DNA of 64,000 nt from Homarus americanus (GCF_018991925.1 NW_024727893.1:1-64000), one strand, 5' to 3'; shown: positions 33,530-45,891, counted from the first letter of the stretch. Program-made: numbers and translations. Notes: generated by a model from the sequence alone, not told the origin.

Positions 33530-36500
33530 AACCAAACAGCACCTCACTTAACACACCAAGTTGTTGGAGGGTTTCTGTGATAGCACCTGGTAATATCTGG
33601 ACGTCTCATTTATCGACTCGTACCTGATGACTATCATAATAGACAAAACATGTAGCTTGTCGATGCTTTACTTTATCATATCTTATATTTTTACCTGTTT
33701 ATAACGAAGATACTTGGTCCTCTTTACCACAGAACATTGTGTTGTCCAAGTCTTAACTGAGAACTCTGACACATGTGTACAAGTAGTCGTAGTTTCCAAA
33801 AGTCGAACAGAAGTTCAGACAATCGTGAGGTCGTAAACATGTGGTCGCAAATGGAACGAAAAGATTAAATAAATACGATCAGTGTCACAAGTATGGCAAG
33901 ACTGGTCCACGATTTAGTTGACCAGTCTTGCCCTCTCGCCCTCACCTTCTTACCAGTTGAAGGAAACGACCCGAGACAACTTACTGGTCTCTCCAAGCTT
34001 TTAGCTCTCACTAACGCAAAGGCTTCTCAATATTCCGTACAGTTGTGGAGAAAATGCTCTTGACACTACTGGCAATATTTGACATCTACACTTGAGGATC
34101 TTGTAGGTAAGGATGATATAGATTTCAACGTTATTCATTCAGACTTTTCGTGGTAGTTTTGTATGGTGGTGTTTCTGATATATCTAAAGTGCACGAAACA
34201 GGTGACTCAGAGACAGACTTCATAATTTTGAGTCGTTCACTGTCTCTTGTGTAAAAATAAATTCCACTTAAGAACCTCACCAGCAACCAGTTCGCCATGG
34301 TGATCCTACCAGTGTCAACAAACACCCACCAACAGTGATTACTAGATCGAGAGAACTGAAGCTCCTCACCACGACAAGGCAGTTACCAAACATCAGTTCT
34401 CTGAATTAAAAACTGCAGTGGGATACAAGGGACCCACTTTTAGGTCTGAGTCTGCCACCAACTCAGACGTGTTTTTGTTGAAGGAGTTATCCACCTTTGG
34501 CAGTGGAGGTCCATCCTCCTAAAATATTACCTTCCGAACACTTCTGAGGTACATGCTCATATCCAGGCCATATTTCAGCCAGAGATAGTGAACATCTATG
34601 AGCTAAATCTTAATAGTAACAGTATTGTGACCAAGTCCTAGTTTGCTGATCTTGACTGACTTTCTACCTCATTTACACACAGCTGAAGGGTCTCAATTGT
34701 TTCTCTTACAACACAACATATTTATCGTTTGTTACTCCTGATCTGTTTGTTTTTTTGTTTCAGCATTTTTTTATGATGTAATTTGTTTTTGCCTTTTGTT
34801 ACCCCCCCCCCTCCCCCCCAGGCCCATGTGGGTCAGGGACCTGTGCCCGGGTAATTCCCTTAATACACCAACAAATTTTCAACAATAACACGTGATTAAT
34901 ATAATATGCAAGTACAGTAGCCACTAGGAAACCAACATGGTATACATGCACTGAAGTTAATTGTATACGGTAATTTAATTTGCTATGTTATTCTGAATTC
35001 TAGTCTAATTTAGTTTAAAGTATATTCTTGAACGGGAAGACATAAACAGATAATTGATGCTGAAATCTGGCCCCAGTAACCATAAGAGCCACGAGTCTTG
35101 TATCCTGGTGTCACTTTGACGTGTGTGTAAAACATTTATATGTTATATTCACAGTAATATCATAAATATATTTGTTTCCAATATACGAACTAAAAATAGT
35201 TTTTCAGTATTATTGCAAGTGAACGTTTGGGTCACATGGTATTTAAAACCGTATATATACCTGCAACATTGCGCCAGGGAAAATTATTATCACTATCACC
35301 TTTTCTGTAATGTAATGATAACAGTCATGGTTACTGCCGCTCATAGTTGGGTTATAACCGAGGCACAGGAGGAGGTATAACGGGTCACATGAAGGGGTAT
35401 AACCCGATACAGGAGGGGGTATAACGGGTCACATGAGGGGGTATAACCGGACACAGGAAGAGGTATAACGGGTCACAAGAAGGGTATAACCGGACACTGA
35501 AGATGGATTAACCGAAGTCACAGGAGGAAACTAATATCACCAAGGCGGAGGTTCTGTGGCACCGCGTAAGACCTCCGCTCCAGCTGCAGGCTCGTGTCTA
35601 CGCTAACCTGTCTAGAAACTGCACCAGTATAGGGTGAGTTACTCCTGGGGCACAACACCGGGCGGAACTGGGTTAATGTATTCTTAAAAAACGCCTCACA
35701 TTGACAGCAACTCTTAATTATGATATAACTTGCCAATTTAGTCCGAATTATTCTTAGTTTTTTATTTCGATTGTATCTATGATCACAATTTATATATGGC
35801 ATCCCCTTGACCTTCAACTGATCTTCACCAAAAACACGGACGCCTACATGACATTTCCCCAAAATCCCACCCAAAAGTTTAAGTTCAATCATTTTAAACA
35901 TTTAGTAGTCCATTTTCAATTATAAACGTAAACAAACAAAATCACACAATTATCAGATCAAAATTGTTGCCGAGTTACTCTAAATAACATGCATACATGC
36001 TCAACCAATCAATAAACTCTGGGTATTATGCCAAATACAAAGATAATTTTAGTAATATATACCAAACAAGCTTATACTATGAACGCACCCACGCTATGTG
36101 CGAAAGTAAAATAATACCCCAAAACCATCGAAAAACCCTGATTAAATCCTACCCTAACCCAACATAACGTTGGGAATTTAAAATCCGCAAATTCGCTGGA
36201 TGACCGAAACGATAATACAGAAGAAAAAAAATAAACGGGGAGGAGGAACGCGAACTTGGCGGTCCAAGATGGCGGTCCGAGCGGAACACACAGTTTTTAT
36301 TCTTAACACGAACAAGGGAAAACGAAAAGGCTAATCTTTAACGAGTGTGTTCCAGCCTTAACACCAAGTTGAGGAAATTTTTCCCATTAAAGATACAAGA
36401 TTTTTTATTGTTCCTTTAAAACACAACACACACCGACAACAACAGCGTCTTACCTGACTCCTCAAGAAGGCATTGTGCACCCGGTGTCCTGCCACTTTCC

Positions 36501-38639
36501 TTCACCGTGAAGACACCTAGTAAACACTTCACCATATGTATCCAACTTTTCTCCCAGGAGGTCTTCTGTGTGTGATCACAGCGTGTAAATTCATCATATA
36601 ACGCGCTGCATTAAATTACCAATACAATTAATAAAGTCACAGAGAGCGGTGAGCGTCCATGCACCGCCCCAAGGTGTCGCGCGGTACTGAGTAGTATCTC
36701 GTTTTAGGGAAAGTAATGTTAAAAATAGTACCACGACTGAACTCCAAGAGTCCAAAACCAATCATTTATTGATGATACGAAGCTACCAAAACTAACCTAA
36801 CTTTACCCAAATTTCCCAAAGATTATTACGGTATGTTTCGTTACCATACGTTAGCTTCACATCTTCTGCTTTGAGAAAAATTGTGAGATCATCATTCTTG
36901 GTTGTGATAAATTTCCAACATTAGTTATCTTTGTTCGAAAGTTCTTTCATCGAATGATTCAATTTGTTTGAAAAAGTTTCGGATGGTCATTGATTCGAAA
37001 ATCATAGACATTTCAGATCATTAAGGAAAATAAACTTCTTGAATAACAAACTTTCGAAAAAATATTTGTTGTGATAACTGATAAGTAGTGAGGAGCCTAG
37101 TGAGCAGCCGGCTATGTGGAGGAAGCCGGCCTTCGACACAAGCTTTGAGTGTTATTTATTAACGTTTAAATGGTTTTTATGAAAGTTCTATTTTATTTAT
37201 TATGTTTTTAACTTGCAATATTTTATTTTAGTCCTTTAAACATTAAATTTAATTCGGCGAAATATAACCTACGCTGTTGCGTCGCCAGGGATGTAATTAC
37301 CACAATCAATCAGCCTAGTGTCTTGTAGGGTTTCGTGATATAATGTTGTCTAGCACTCAGGATGGATGGAAGCTCTAAGGTGGTTTTCTTATATAATATA
37401 AGTTATATGGTAGACAGTCTGGTGCTGGAGGTGCCGTGTGGTGAGGAGCTGCTCAGTAGACACGTTCGGTGAGTGGCGTGTTGAAGGAGGTAGATGTGCA
37501 GGAGCTTCGTTAGAGAAGATGTTGCCTGTTGCTGGCCTCCAGGGTGAATGAGAACGGGACAGCGAGGAGCTTTTGATTGGAGGAGGTGTTGCCTGTTCAG
37601 GAACCGAGAGCAGAATGAGAGAGCTAGTTGGTGAGGATGCTCAGAGAAGGACAGCTGGTGGGTCGCCATGCTCGCCGGCGGGAGCGAAGACCGCCAGGCA
37701 GCGGCGGAGGAGAAGGTGTTGCGTGTTCAAGAAGAGAGGCCAGAATGAATCTCAATGGAGAGACAGAGCTTATATACCCAGCAGCCGTGAGTCAGCCGTG
37801 AGTCATGGTGGGAAACCCCGGGAAGTAGCCGGTCTTTTGGCTCCGTTGCTAGGATACTGTGGCATCTGGTGACCCCCCCTGGGCCGCTCGTTTGGTTGCT
37901 AGGGAAGACGTAGCAGGTGGCATGCAGCTACGCAGTTGTAGGGGAGACGTCCACTACAGTCTCTTAAGAGGTGGCCATCCTTACCACACAAACCATTAAG
38001 TTCCTCTCTCGGTATTTGAAAGAGAAGTGATTGTCATGTGTAGCGAGAGTTTTCAGCATTATTTGTATGTGTTACAAAACACCAATGTAACTTACGGGAC
38101 TAACTTACCATCTGTTGATACTGTTATAATGAGACTATGATTGGGATACAAATATTACTGAAAATTATGGACAAATTAATATTTTTTCATTGTATAAAAA
38201 TTTTGCTTCAAGGTTATGATGACCTTTAAATTTGTATAAGATTAAATTATCTCTTCTATTGATGTAGTACAGCGTTCATGTCAAAATGAACTATTTTATT
38301 GGTGTAAAATAATTCATGTGTTCTTATAATATTTATAACTTTTTGTAAGCCCCAGAAAGGGATGGTATAGGTGAGGGTGGGAGTAGTATACTGCATAGTC
38401 CTTTTGATGTAATAGTTTTATTGTCTATAAAATATTTCAATTTCAATATCAGTATTTGAACGCACGAGAAGGTCCTTGGTGAGGCATTCATGAGCACATT
38501 GTACTTTGCAAGTTTGTATATAATAAAAGACGTCTGTGGTTATTGTCGGTTTACATAAGCTGGAGGTGACTGTGGCTTAAGCCTGAGTGTACTGGTCAGG
38601 TGAGACCTATTTGTAAACGCCACACACCTTGATCCGGGC
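33530..38639. other. About 5 kb with no recognised gene; small minisatellite at 35345-35515
   Basis: A 40-bp unit, ACAGGAGGGGGTATAACGGG + TCACATGAGGGGGTATAACC, is repeated about four times at 35345-35515. A pyrimidine run lies at 34801-34820. At 37460-37745 the phrase GGTGTTGC.TGTTC followed by AGAATGAGA recurs two to three times. At about 36255-36290 there is GGTCCAAGATGGCGGTCCG, which resembles a YY1 site. No open frame shows family features. Confidence 0.5.
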
Positions 38640-38644
38640 GAATA

Positions 38645-39728
38645 ATGGCGTTACACCCTCTGGCCCCCACACACCCTCTGGCTCCCACACACCCTCTGGC
38701 TCCCACACATCCTCTGGCCCTTACAAACGATATGGCCTCACACATCCTGTGGCCCTCACACAATCTGTGGTCCTCACACAATCTGTAGCCCTCACACACA
38801 CTGTAGTCCTCACATACCCTGTAACCCTTACACAAATATGGCACTCACACACCCTGTGGCCCTGACACATGTTGTGACCCTCACACACCCTGTGGCCCTC
38901 ACACAATCTGTTGCTTTCACACACCCTGTGACCCTCACACACCTTGTGGCCCACACATGCCCTGTGGCCCTCATATACCCTGAGGCCTTCACACACCCTG
39001 TGGCCCTCACACAATCTGTTGCCTTCACACACCCTGTGACCTTCACACGCCCTGCGACCTTCACACACCCTGTGACAATCACACACCCTCTGGCCCTCAA
39101 TCACCCTGTAAACTTGGCACAACCTGTGGCCCACACATACCCTGTGGCCCTCACATACCCTGTGGCCCTCACACACCCTGTGGGCCTCTCACAAACCGTG
39201 GCCCTCACACACCCTGTGACCTTAGCACACCCTGTGGCCCTCACAAACCCTGTTGCCTTCACACACCCTGTGGCCTTCACATACCCTGTGGCCCTCACGC
39301 ACCCTGTTGGCCTCTCATACTCTCTGGACCTGGCCCTTAGACACTCTATGGCCCTTACACACCCTGTGTCCCTCACATATCCTCTGGCTCCTTACACACC
39401 GTGTGGCCCTCATACACCCCATGGCCCTCACACACCCTGTGGCCTTCACAAACCCTGTGGCGCTTACACACCCTATGGGCCTCACACGCCCTGTGACCCT
39501 TACAAACACGCACACACCCGGCATTCCTCACATACCCTGTGGCCCTCACATACCCGGTGGCCCTTATATACTCGGTGGCCCTCACACACCCGGTGGCCTC
39601 ACACGTCCGGATGCCTCACACACCCGGTGGCCCTCACACACCCAGTGGCCCTCACACATCCTCACACAACCGGTGGCCCTCACACACCCTGTGGCCTTCA
39701 CACACCCTGTGCCTCACACACACCCTGT

Positions 39729-39781
<53 letters not shown>

Positions 39782-40500
39782 GGCATTCACACACCCTGTG
39801 GTCCTCACACACCCACACACACACCCGGCATTCCTCACACACCCGGTGGCCCTCACACATATCCACACACACCCGGTGGCCCTCACACACCCAGTGGCCC
39901 TCACACACCCGGTCCTCACACACCCGGTGCCTTCACACACCCGGTGGCCTCACACACCCAGTGGCCCTCACACACCCAGTGGCCCTCACACACCCAGTGG
40001 CCTCACACACCCTGTGGTCCTCACACATCCCAGGTGGCCCTCACACATCCGGATGCCTTCACACACCTGGCCCTCACACACCCACTGGCCCTCACACACC
40101 CTGTGGTCCTCACACACCCGGTGGCCCTCACACACCCCTCACACACCCGGATGCCTTCACACACCCTGTGGGCCTCACATAACCCTGTGGGGCTCACATA
40201 ACCCTGTGAGCCTCATAACCCTATGGGCCTCACATAACCCTGTGGGCCTCACATAACCCTGTGGGCCTCACATAACCCTGTGGGCCTCACATAACCCTAT
40301 GGGCCTCACATAACCCTGTGGGCCTCACATAACCCTATGGGCCTCACATAACCCTGTGGGCCTCACATAACCCTATGGGCCTCACATAACCCTGTGGACC
40401 TCACATAACCCTCTGGTCCTCACACACACCCGGTGGCCCTCACGCATCCGGTGTCTCTCACATACCCGGTGGCCCTCTAACACCTGGTGGCCCTCACACA
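38645..40500. repeat. 17- to 18-bp minisatellite CACACCCTGTGGCCCT, forward orientation
   Basis: About 95 units of CACACCCTGTGGCCCTCA with variants by zone: CTCTGGC at the left, TTCACA mid-array, CGGTGGC near 39550-40150 and ATAACCCTGTGGGCCTC at 40175-40400. A CA tract at 39727-39778 interrupts it. The 472-codon frame through it is an artefact. Confidence 0.95.
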
Positions 40501-40655
40501 GGATGTGTAAGGGCCACAGGGTGTATGAGTGTTAGTGTGTATGAGGTGCCACACAGAGCGCGTGGGCCTATAGGGTGTGCGAGGGCCACAGGGTGTCTAA
40601 GGGCCACAGAGTGTGTGAGGGTCACAGGGTGTGTGAAGGCATCCGGGTGTGATCC
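40501..40655. repeat. Same minisatellite in inverted orientation
   Basis: From about 40501 the units read GGGCCACAGGGTGTGTGAG, the complement of the array to the left. About eight units follow. The switch point at about 40495-40510 makes a potential hairpin of over 100 bp. Confidence 0.85.
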
Positions 40656-40813
40656 ACAGGAAAAGGTCCGCTCAAGACTTTGCTATGAGCGTATGGGGGA
40701 GGTGTATGTATATTATGTATGTTGTATGTATACAATGTATGTACTCTATATATATACATTACTTTTCTAGTCAGTAGCGTGTGGCAAAGCCCCTGTTTCA
40801 TGTCACCACACGC

Positions 40814-41336
40814 TAAAGCCCCGTCCACACGATCGAACAGCGCCCGGCGGACTTTGCCCGTTTACCCGGCAAAGCCTGTGTGTCGTCGTACACACAGAGG
40901 TGCTGGTTGGCAGCAGTCACACTCTGCTGCTGGTAGCTAGTAGGTGGTCGGCAGTAGCTTCTGCGGTACGATCACCATGGTGTGTCGCAGGACAGTTAAA
41001 TCGAAGACTATAGCGCTGTGTATAATAATTGCTACAGTGTGCAAAAAGAAGAAAAAACAGAAAATGGAATGGTGCAAGGAATGGTTATCTCAACGAAAAG
41101 TTAGGGGAAGTCATGCCGCGATTTTACGTGAACTTCAAGATGAACATGAGAAAGACTTCACTAACTACATGAGAATGAACCCGGCAGCAAATGGTCAAAC
41201 CACCAGGCAGACGGCCTTATCTGGTGATTTCGCTCGACCACGGGCACTCCTTTGGTTTGCCCGTCAATTTTGCCAGAACAACAGGCATAAAGCGAGTGCC
41301 CGTCAGGCAGTGCTCGATCTTGTGGACGGGGCTTTA
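40814..41336 (+). mobile_element. PIF/Harbinger-like non-autonomous element (523 bp)
   Basis: Terminal inverted repeats of 23 bp (TAAAGCCCCGTCCACACGAT at the left; its complement at 41314-41336) match at 22 positions. Comparison with the uninterrupted relative at 7075-7388 shows an insertion at the point equal to about 7190, where the empty site reads CATGCTTAATTAATGTGCC. Outer bases are TA on both sides. The internal frame resembles the N-terminus of Harbinger nucleases. The catalytic DDE part is missing, so mobility would need an autonomous relative. Confidence 0.8.
40944..41336 (+). pseudogene. Harbinger-type nuclease N-terminal fragment
   Basis: The frame from ATG 40944 (second Met 40978) contains KKKKKQKMEWCKEWLSQR, then ILRELQDEHEKDFTNYMRMNP. 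This basic-W-x-W/L-R followed by F.NY.RM.P is the usual opening of PIF/Harbinger nucleases before the DDE domain. The remaining 70 codons do not continue into a catalytic domain, and the open frame runs out through the right terminal repeat into the host repeat to 41420. It is thus a remnant kept by internal deletion. Confidence 0.6.
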
Positions 41337-41632
41337 GATAAATGTGCCTGGCGATATCTGGAAGCTGCTAATGTACCACTTACCACATGTCGCCTGAGAG
41401 GTCAGAGAGAGGTCAGTTGACCCCTATAGGAGTGTAAGGACTACTTGGGCTTGTAAGCTCACCCTTGTATATTTCCGTTGAATAGAACCTACAGAACTCT
41501 ACAGGTGTTTATGTTCGCTCCTGTAGTTAGAACCAATTACCCCGAACATCTCCAAGTGTGTAATTTTGTTTGAAGGAATTTTAGCTGAAGTGAAATTGCC
41601 AGAGTTTATCTGAAGCACTGTTCAGGGCCGGA

Positions 41633-42937
41633 TTCAGGAGTGGGCAAAGTGGGCAGCTGCCCAGGGGCCTCCACAATCTGGGGGCCTCCACATATTACAA
41701 TATTTTATTTATTTGTTATTCATTTGGATGATTTTTATTTTCATTCTTTAAAATTCATGTTTATCCATTCCATCACGTAAAACTATGTTCAGCAAGAAGC
41801 GTGATAGAAATTAGGCTAGCTACTCCTTAAAATTCATGAATACCCTACCTGGTTTTCCTATGAACAGTATATTTTTAATGAATGCTATTGTTTGTGTTGC
41901 TAATAATATACCGTATTTAGAATTCCACAAACATATATTGATTAAAAATGAACTGCATGGAATAACGAAATTGAGATTAAAAAAAAAACAAATAAAATAT
42001 TTTTTTCATTATCACTTCCATTACGAATACCATCAGGGCGCTGTTTTTGTTGACAGTCGGTTGGAGGGGGTTGGGTCGTGTAGTATCTGCACATCGGTTG
42101 TCATGTGTCCGTCGATTAAAGAGGATACTTGCGTCACCCGTGAACTTCCCACGAGTAGGCATAAACATATCTTGCAGATGTAAAATGAGAGAGAGAATTG
42201 TCATGTGTGCTTGTTGAGTGAAGTCGTCGCCACTCAGTGATGAATAATCTTGTCAGTTGTCATTTCCAAAAACTTGCGGCGGCCAGGTCACGTAAAGTGC
42301 CTGGTCTGTAAATAAAGGTAATGTTTATTTTCTATTTTGCAATTGATCAATGTTTGTGTTCAATATATCCATTATCCATGGCAGTTATTTTTATTAAAAT
42401 TCTTGTTTTTTTCCAACATGTTCATACTTTTGTTATAATTTTATCAAATTCATTAAATTGTTTATTTGTTTTATTATTGGATGCAAAACTTCAATTTTAT
42501 TTATAGTTAAGTTAATACTTGTTCTGAATATATCTGACCTTGGACTTAAAGAAGCCTATCTGATTAATAATGCAAAGAATCATCTCTCTGTAAGAACTAA
42601 TAATATATTCTTTTCTGTGAAGTCTCTTGAAAATTTTTAACATGTGCGGTAGTAGCTATATCAGGGCTGGTCTACTTGAAACCACATGAACGACTCCAGT
42701 CACGTCTCACTTTTGTGTGTGTGTGTGTTGGGAATTTGTACACTATCAGTAAATATACAGTTAATTAAAATTTCTCAGTGTTCTAATTTCCTCAATATAA
42801 CTGCATATGGCCCCCCGAAACTCCCAGATGTTTAGACTCGCTTCACTCGCCACCCCACCCTCTTGGGTAGTTATAATGAGGAGGGGCCTCCACAAAGAGG
42901 CTACCCATGGGCCTCCACAAGTCTAAATCCGGCACTG
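41633..42937. mobile_element. Non-autonomous hAT-like element (1305 bp)
   Basis: The left end CAGGGCCGGATTCAG and the right end (complement CAGTGCCGGATTTAG) form a 15-bp inverted repeat with two mismatches. CAGGGCCGGATT is a frequent hAT end. GGGGCCTCCACA recurs inside both ends. Flanking 8-mers GCACTGTT and ACTGTGTT are similar but not identical. The inside is AT-rich and has no transposase frame. Confidence 0.65.
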
Positions 42938-43138
42938 ACTGTGTTGTATAATTGGGTTTTGCATATTGACTAATGCTACTCACTAATTAGATGATCTGTC
43001 AGTTGCCAAGCTTAGACTTCGTATTTGTAAGGTTTGTGTATTTCATTGGAGTAGTTCTGCCTCTATCCTCCCCCTTTTTCTTGTCTGACTACCCACATAT
43101 TTAGATGGAAAATGAGAATTCTATGCAATAGTTTGTGA

Positions 43139-43140
<2 letters not shown>

Positions 43141-43226
<86 letters not shown>
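43141..43226. repeat. TA dinucleotide microsatellite
   Basis: About 43 TA units ending 15 bp before the inverted repeat at 43242. Confidence 0.95.
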
Positions 43227-43229
<3 letters not shown>

Positions 43230-43241
43230 AGTAAATCACTG

Positions 43242-43474
43242 TGGGTGCGTGTGATCCAGGTATATGCTGATAACCACAAGGAAAGAAGAAAACACGAGGT
43301 TCCCAAGCGCTTTCGTGTAATTCACATCTTCAGGGGTAAATACAGACTAAGGAGAAGTACAAAACAAGGTATATACTCACCCCTGAAGATGTGAATTACA
43401 CGAAAGCGCTTGGGAACCTCGTGTTTTCTTCTTTCCTTGTGGTTATCAGCATATACCTGGATCACACGCACCCA
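43242..43474. repeat. Perfect 96-bp inverted repeat with 41-bp spacer
   Basis: Arms 43242-43337 and 43379-43474 are complementary at every position as read by eye. Arm content includes GCGCTTTCGTGTAATTCACA and GAGGTTCCCAAGC. The right arm ends where the Gypsy reading frame begins (ATGGTCCATGG). No mismatches suggest a recent origin or gene conversion. A MITE is likely; a transcript through it would form a long hairpin. Confidence 0.85.
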
Positions 43475-45891
43475 TGGTCCATGGGACAGGTGGATCCACT
43501 CCTACTGGTGAGAGAAACTCTAGTTGCAGGTACTGTAAGAAGCCAGGACATGTCATCAGCGACTGTCTCAAGTTAAAGAAAAGAAATTCCTCTCACCAAG
43601 GATCCCCCGCTCTTTTGGTCAGGGTGGCCGAGCAATCGGAGAAATTATTGGCGCCTTGTGTCACTGCCCTCAGTCAGACTGTTGCCCTGAATGCTTCCCC
43701 CTCTTCTATGATATCAACCTTTGAACCATTTTGTTCTCCTGGTTCCTTAGCTTTGGATCAATTCAGTCAATCCATTTCTGTTAAACTCTTGAGAGACACA
43801 GGCTCAGCCTTATCTCTTGTTACTAAAGAAGCTGCTCCATTCCTGGATTCATGCTATACTGGTAGCTGGGTGCTTGTGAACGATTTGACCGGTGGGTCGC
43901 GTATTCCCCTTTGTCAAGTGTACCTGCGGTCATCCATAAAGTCAGGCTATGTCACGTTAGGAGTAGTAGATAGCTTACCTGTAGAAGGGGTCTCTCTATT
44001 GATAGGAAATGACCTCGTTGGCGACATGATGTTCCCTAATGTTGTGATCTCATCTTGTCCCACTGCCGAGAATAATACTGTGCAGTTAGAAGTAGACTTT
44101 CCAGGGTTGTTCCCTGCGTGTGCTGTGACCCGTAGCATGAGCCGCAGTACAGAGGTAGAAGAGACTAGTGAAGTTGATGAAGTTTCCCTCCAGGACTGTG
44201 AGAAGTCCGAGGATAATCTTGTTCAGCCGGACCATACTGATCTTGGTCTCAGTGAATTTTTTGAGGATTCCCCACAACCAGATAACCTCCAGAGTAGTTC
44301 CGATGGAGATAGGAACCCAGATGTCACTAGGTTTGGTTCCTCTCCCATCACTAGGAGTAAGTTTATTGAGCTACAAGCAGGGGATCCTGAGCTAGTAGGT
44401 TTTCTCAATAGGTCAGTTACTGAGACAGAAGCTGAGCAAGAATCAAATTGCTACTACACTAGGTCTGGTGTATTAATGCGGAAGTTCCGTCCCTCCAATT
44501 CTCCTGCCAATCACCCTTGGTTAGTTCATCATCAAGTTGTTATTCCCAAACCTTTGCGGCAGGACGTACTTAGTATCGCTCATGATGGGGTGGGTGGTCA
44601 TTTAGGAGTTAGGAAGACTTATGCAAAAATTTTATCCCAGTTCTTTTGGCCTAGGATGAAGAAAGACGTCAGCTCTTACTGTCGCACTTGCCATGATTGT
44701 CAGGTAGCGGGGAAACCGAACCCCAGTGTTAAACCATTCCCTCTGCAGCCTATCCCAGTCATTGAAGAGCCCTTTAGTAAGGTGGTCATAGATTGTGTCG
44801 GTCCCTTACCTAAGACCCCTCGTGGTCATCAGTTCTTGCTAACCATTATTGATTGTGCAACCCGTTATCCTGAAGCCATTCCCTTGCGCCGCATCACAGC
44901 GAAGAATGTTATCAAAGCCTTAACCCACTTCTTCACTCAAGTAGGCCTTCCTACAGTGGTGCAGTCAGATCAGGGTTCCAATTTTACTTCCCGGTTGTTT
45001 AATCAGGTAATGCAAACCCTGGGAGTCCGGCAGTTGAGGTCTTCGGCCTATCACCCTCAGTCACAGGGGGTGGTAGAGAGATTTCACCAGACACTAAAAC
45101 TCATGTTGCGCACCTTCTGTCTGGAGACTGGGAAGGATTGGGACGAGGGAGTTGACCTGCTTTTGTTTGCTGTTCGGGACAGTAAACAAGAGTCGCTAGG
45201 ATTCTCGCCCTTCCAGCTCGTCTATGGACATGAGGCGCGAGGGCCTCTTAAGGTGTTAAAAGAGTGTTGGTTGAGTGATCAGAGCGCGACGCCCTTAGCT
45301 TCATATGTGGTCCAATTCAAGGAAAAGTTGCGTCTGGCTGTAGAACTTGCCCAGTCCAACTTCAGGTGTGCTCAGGTGAAAATGAAACTGCATTTTGATA
45401 AGGCCCATCAGGCAAAACCTAGAGAATTCCAAGTGGGGGAGCAGGTGTTGGCCTTCCTGCCCTTACATGATCACCCTTTTAAATCCAAATACAGTGGTCC
45501 ATATGAAGTACTAGAAAAACAGGGGTCCGTGAATTATGTGATTAGCACCCCTGAACGGCGTAAGAAAAAACGCCTTATCCATGTCAATCTTTTAAAGTCA
45601 TATCATGTTCGTAACGAAACCCTGGGAAAAGCAGTTGCTTGTGTTGATCAATCCTTGCCAAATTGTATCATTGTGCCAGAGTGTAAGGATTATAAAGATC
45701 AGTGTTTTTCTGAAATAATGAATGGGTCTAGTGTAAAGGTTGAAAACTCGACTATCTTGGAGGACCCCAGTGCTAAGTTGTGTCATCTCTCTAGTGACCA
45801 AGCCAATAATATAAAGTCTCTATTACAGGAGTATCTTATTATAGTTGGTGATTACCCACTCTCTTGTTCAGTGCTGGAGCATGACCTTTGA
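43474..45891 (+). CDS. Gypsy zinc knuckle, protease and integrase
   Basis: 805 codons. C18-C21-H26-C31 (CRYCKKPGHVISDC) is the end of gag. The protease has LLRDTGSALSLV with DTG at 108-110 and LIGNDLVGD near 176-184. A linker of about 130 residues follows, rich in acidic residues. The integrase begins with a zinc site (H370, H376, C403 and C406, with GGHLGVRKTY between), followed by the DDE core: VIDCVG with D440, SDQGSNF with D499 and VVERFHQT with E535, a complete triad. The C-terminus has KYSGPYEVLEKQG and RLIHVNLLKSY, the usual integrase tail. The ORF is cut on the left, so its Met is not the natural start. It ends at CTT TGA, after which the polymerase continues in the +1 frame. Integrase would join element cDNA to host DNA in the nucleus. 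Confidence 0.85.
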   Translation: MVHGTGGSTPTGERNSSCRYCKKPGHVISDCLKLKKRNSSHQGSPALLVRVAEQSEKLLAPCVTALSQTVALNASPSSMISTFEPFCSPGSLALDQFSQSISVKLLRDTGSALSLVTKEAAPFLDSCYTGSWVLVNDLTGGSRIPLCQVYLRSSIKSGYVTLGVVDSLPVEGVSLLIGNDLVGDMMFPNVVISSCPTAENNTVQLEVDFPGLFPACAVTRSMSRSTEVEETSEVDEVSLQDCEKSEDNLVQPDHTDLGLSEFFEDSPQPDNLQSSSDGDRNPDVTRFGSSPITRSKFIELQAGDPELVGFLNRSVTETEAEQESNCYYTRSGVLMRKFRPSNSPANHPWLVHHQVVIPKPLRQDVLSIAHDGVGGHLGVRKTYAKILSQFFWPRMKKDVSSYCRTCHDCQVAGKPNPSVKPFPLQPIPVIEEPFSKVVIDCVGPLPKTPRGHQFLLTIIDCATRYPEAIPLRRITAKNVIKALTHFFTQVGLPTVVQSDQGSNFTSRLFNQVMQTLGVRQLRSSAYHPQSQGVVERFHQTLKLMLRTFCLETGKDWDEGVDLLLFAVRDSKQESLGFSPFQLVYGHEARGPLKVLKECWLSDQSATPLASYVVQFKEKLRLAVELAQSNFRCAQVKMKLHFDKAHQAKPREFQVGEQVLAFLPLHDHPFKSKYSGPYEVLEKQGSVNYVISTPERRKKKRLIHVNLLKSYHVRNETLGKAVACVDQSLPNCIIVPECKDYKDQCFSEIMNGSSVKVENSTILEDPSAKLCHLSSDQANNIKSLLQEYLIIVGDYPLSCSVLEHDL

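Larger units (their letters stand above)
40703..41548. repeat. LTR-like dispersed repeat, copy 2, split by a Harbinger-like insertion
   Basis: Without the 523-bp insertion this copy is 323 bp and matches 7075-7388 from TGTATGTATATTATGTATG to CCCCGAACA. The purine-rich GGGGGAGG at 40695-40702 just before the TG start resembles the polypurine tract found before a 3' LTR. No internal retrotransposon genes were found; the DNA to the left is the inverted minisatellite. Confidence 0.6.

Noticed and set aside
35518..35901. 127-codon minus-strand frame
   Set aside because: No recognisable motif; length is not exceptional for this composition.
36250..36480. Host promoter and first exon on the minus strand (AAGATGGCGG motif and a GTAAGAC donor near 36450)
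   Set aside because: Single motifs only; no linked exons or coding sequence could be found.
37573..37872. 99-codon plus-strand frame with basic patch
   Set aside because: Overlaps internally duplicated phrases and a minus-strand frame of similar length; no domain recognised.
38838..40256. 472-codon frame rich in His-Pro-Val-Ala-Leu-Thr
   Set aside because: Translation of the CACACCCTGTGGCCCT minisatellite; several frames on both strands are open for the same reason.
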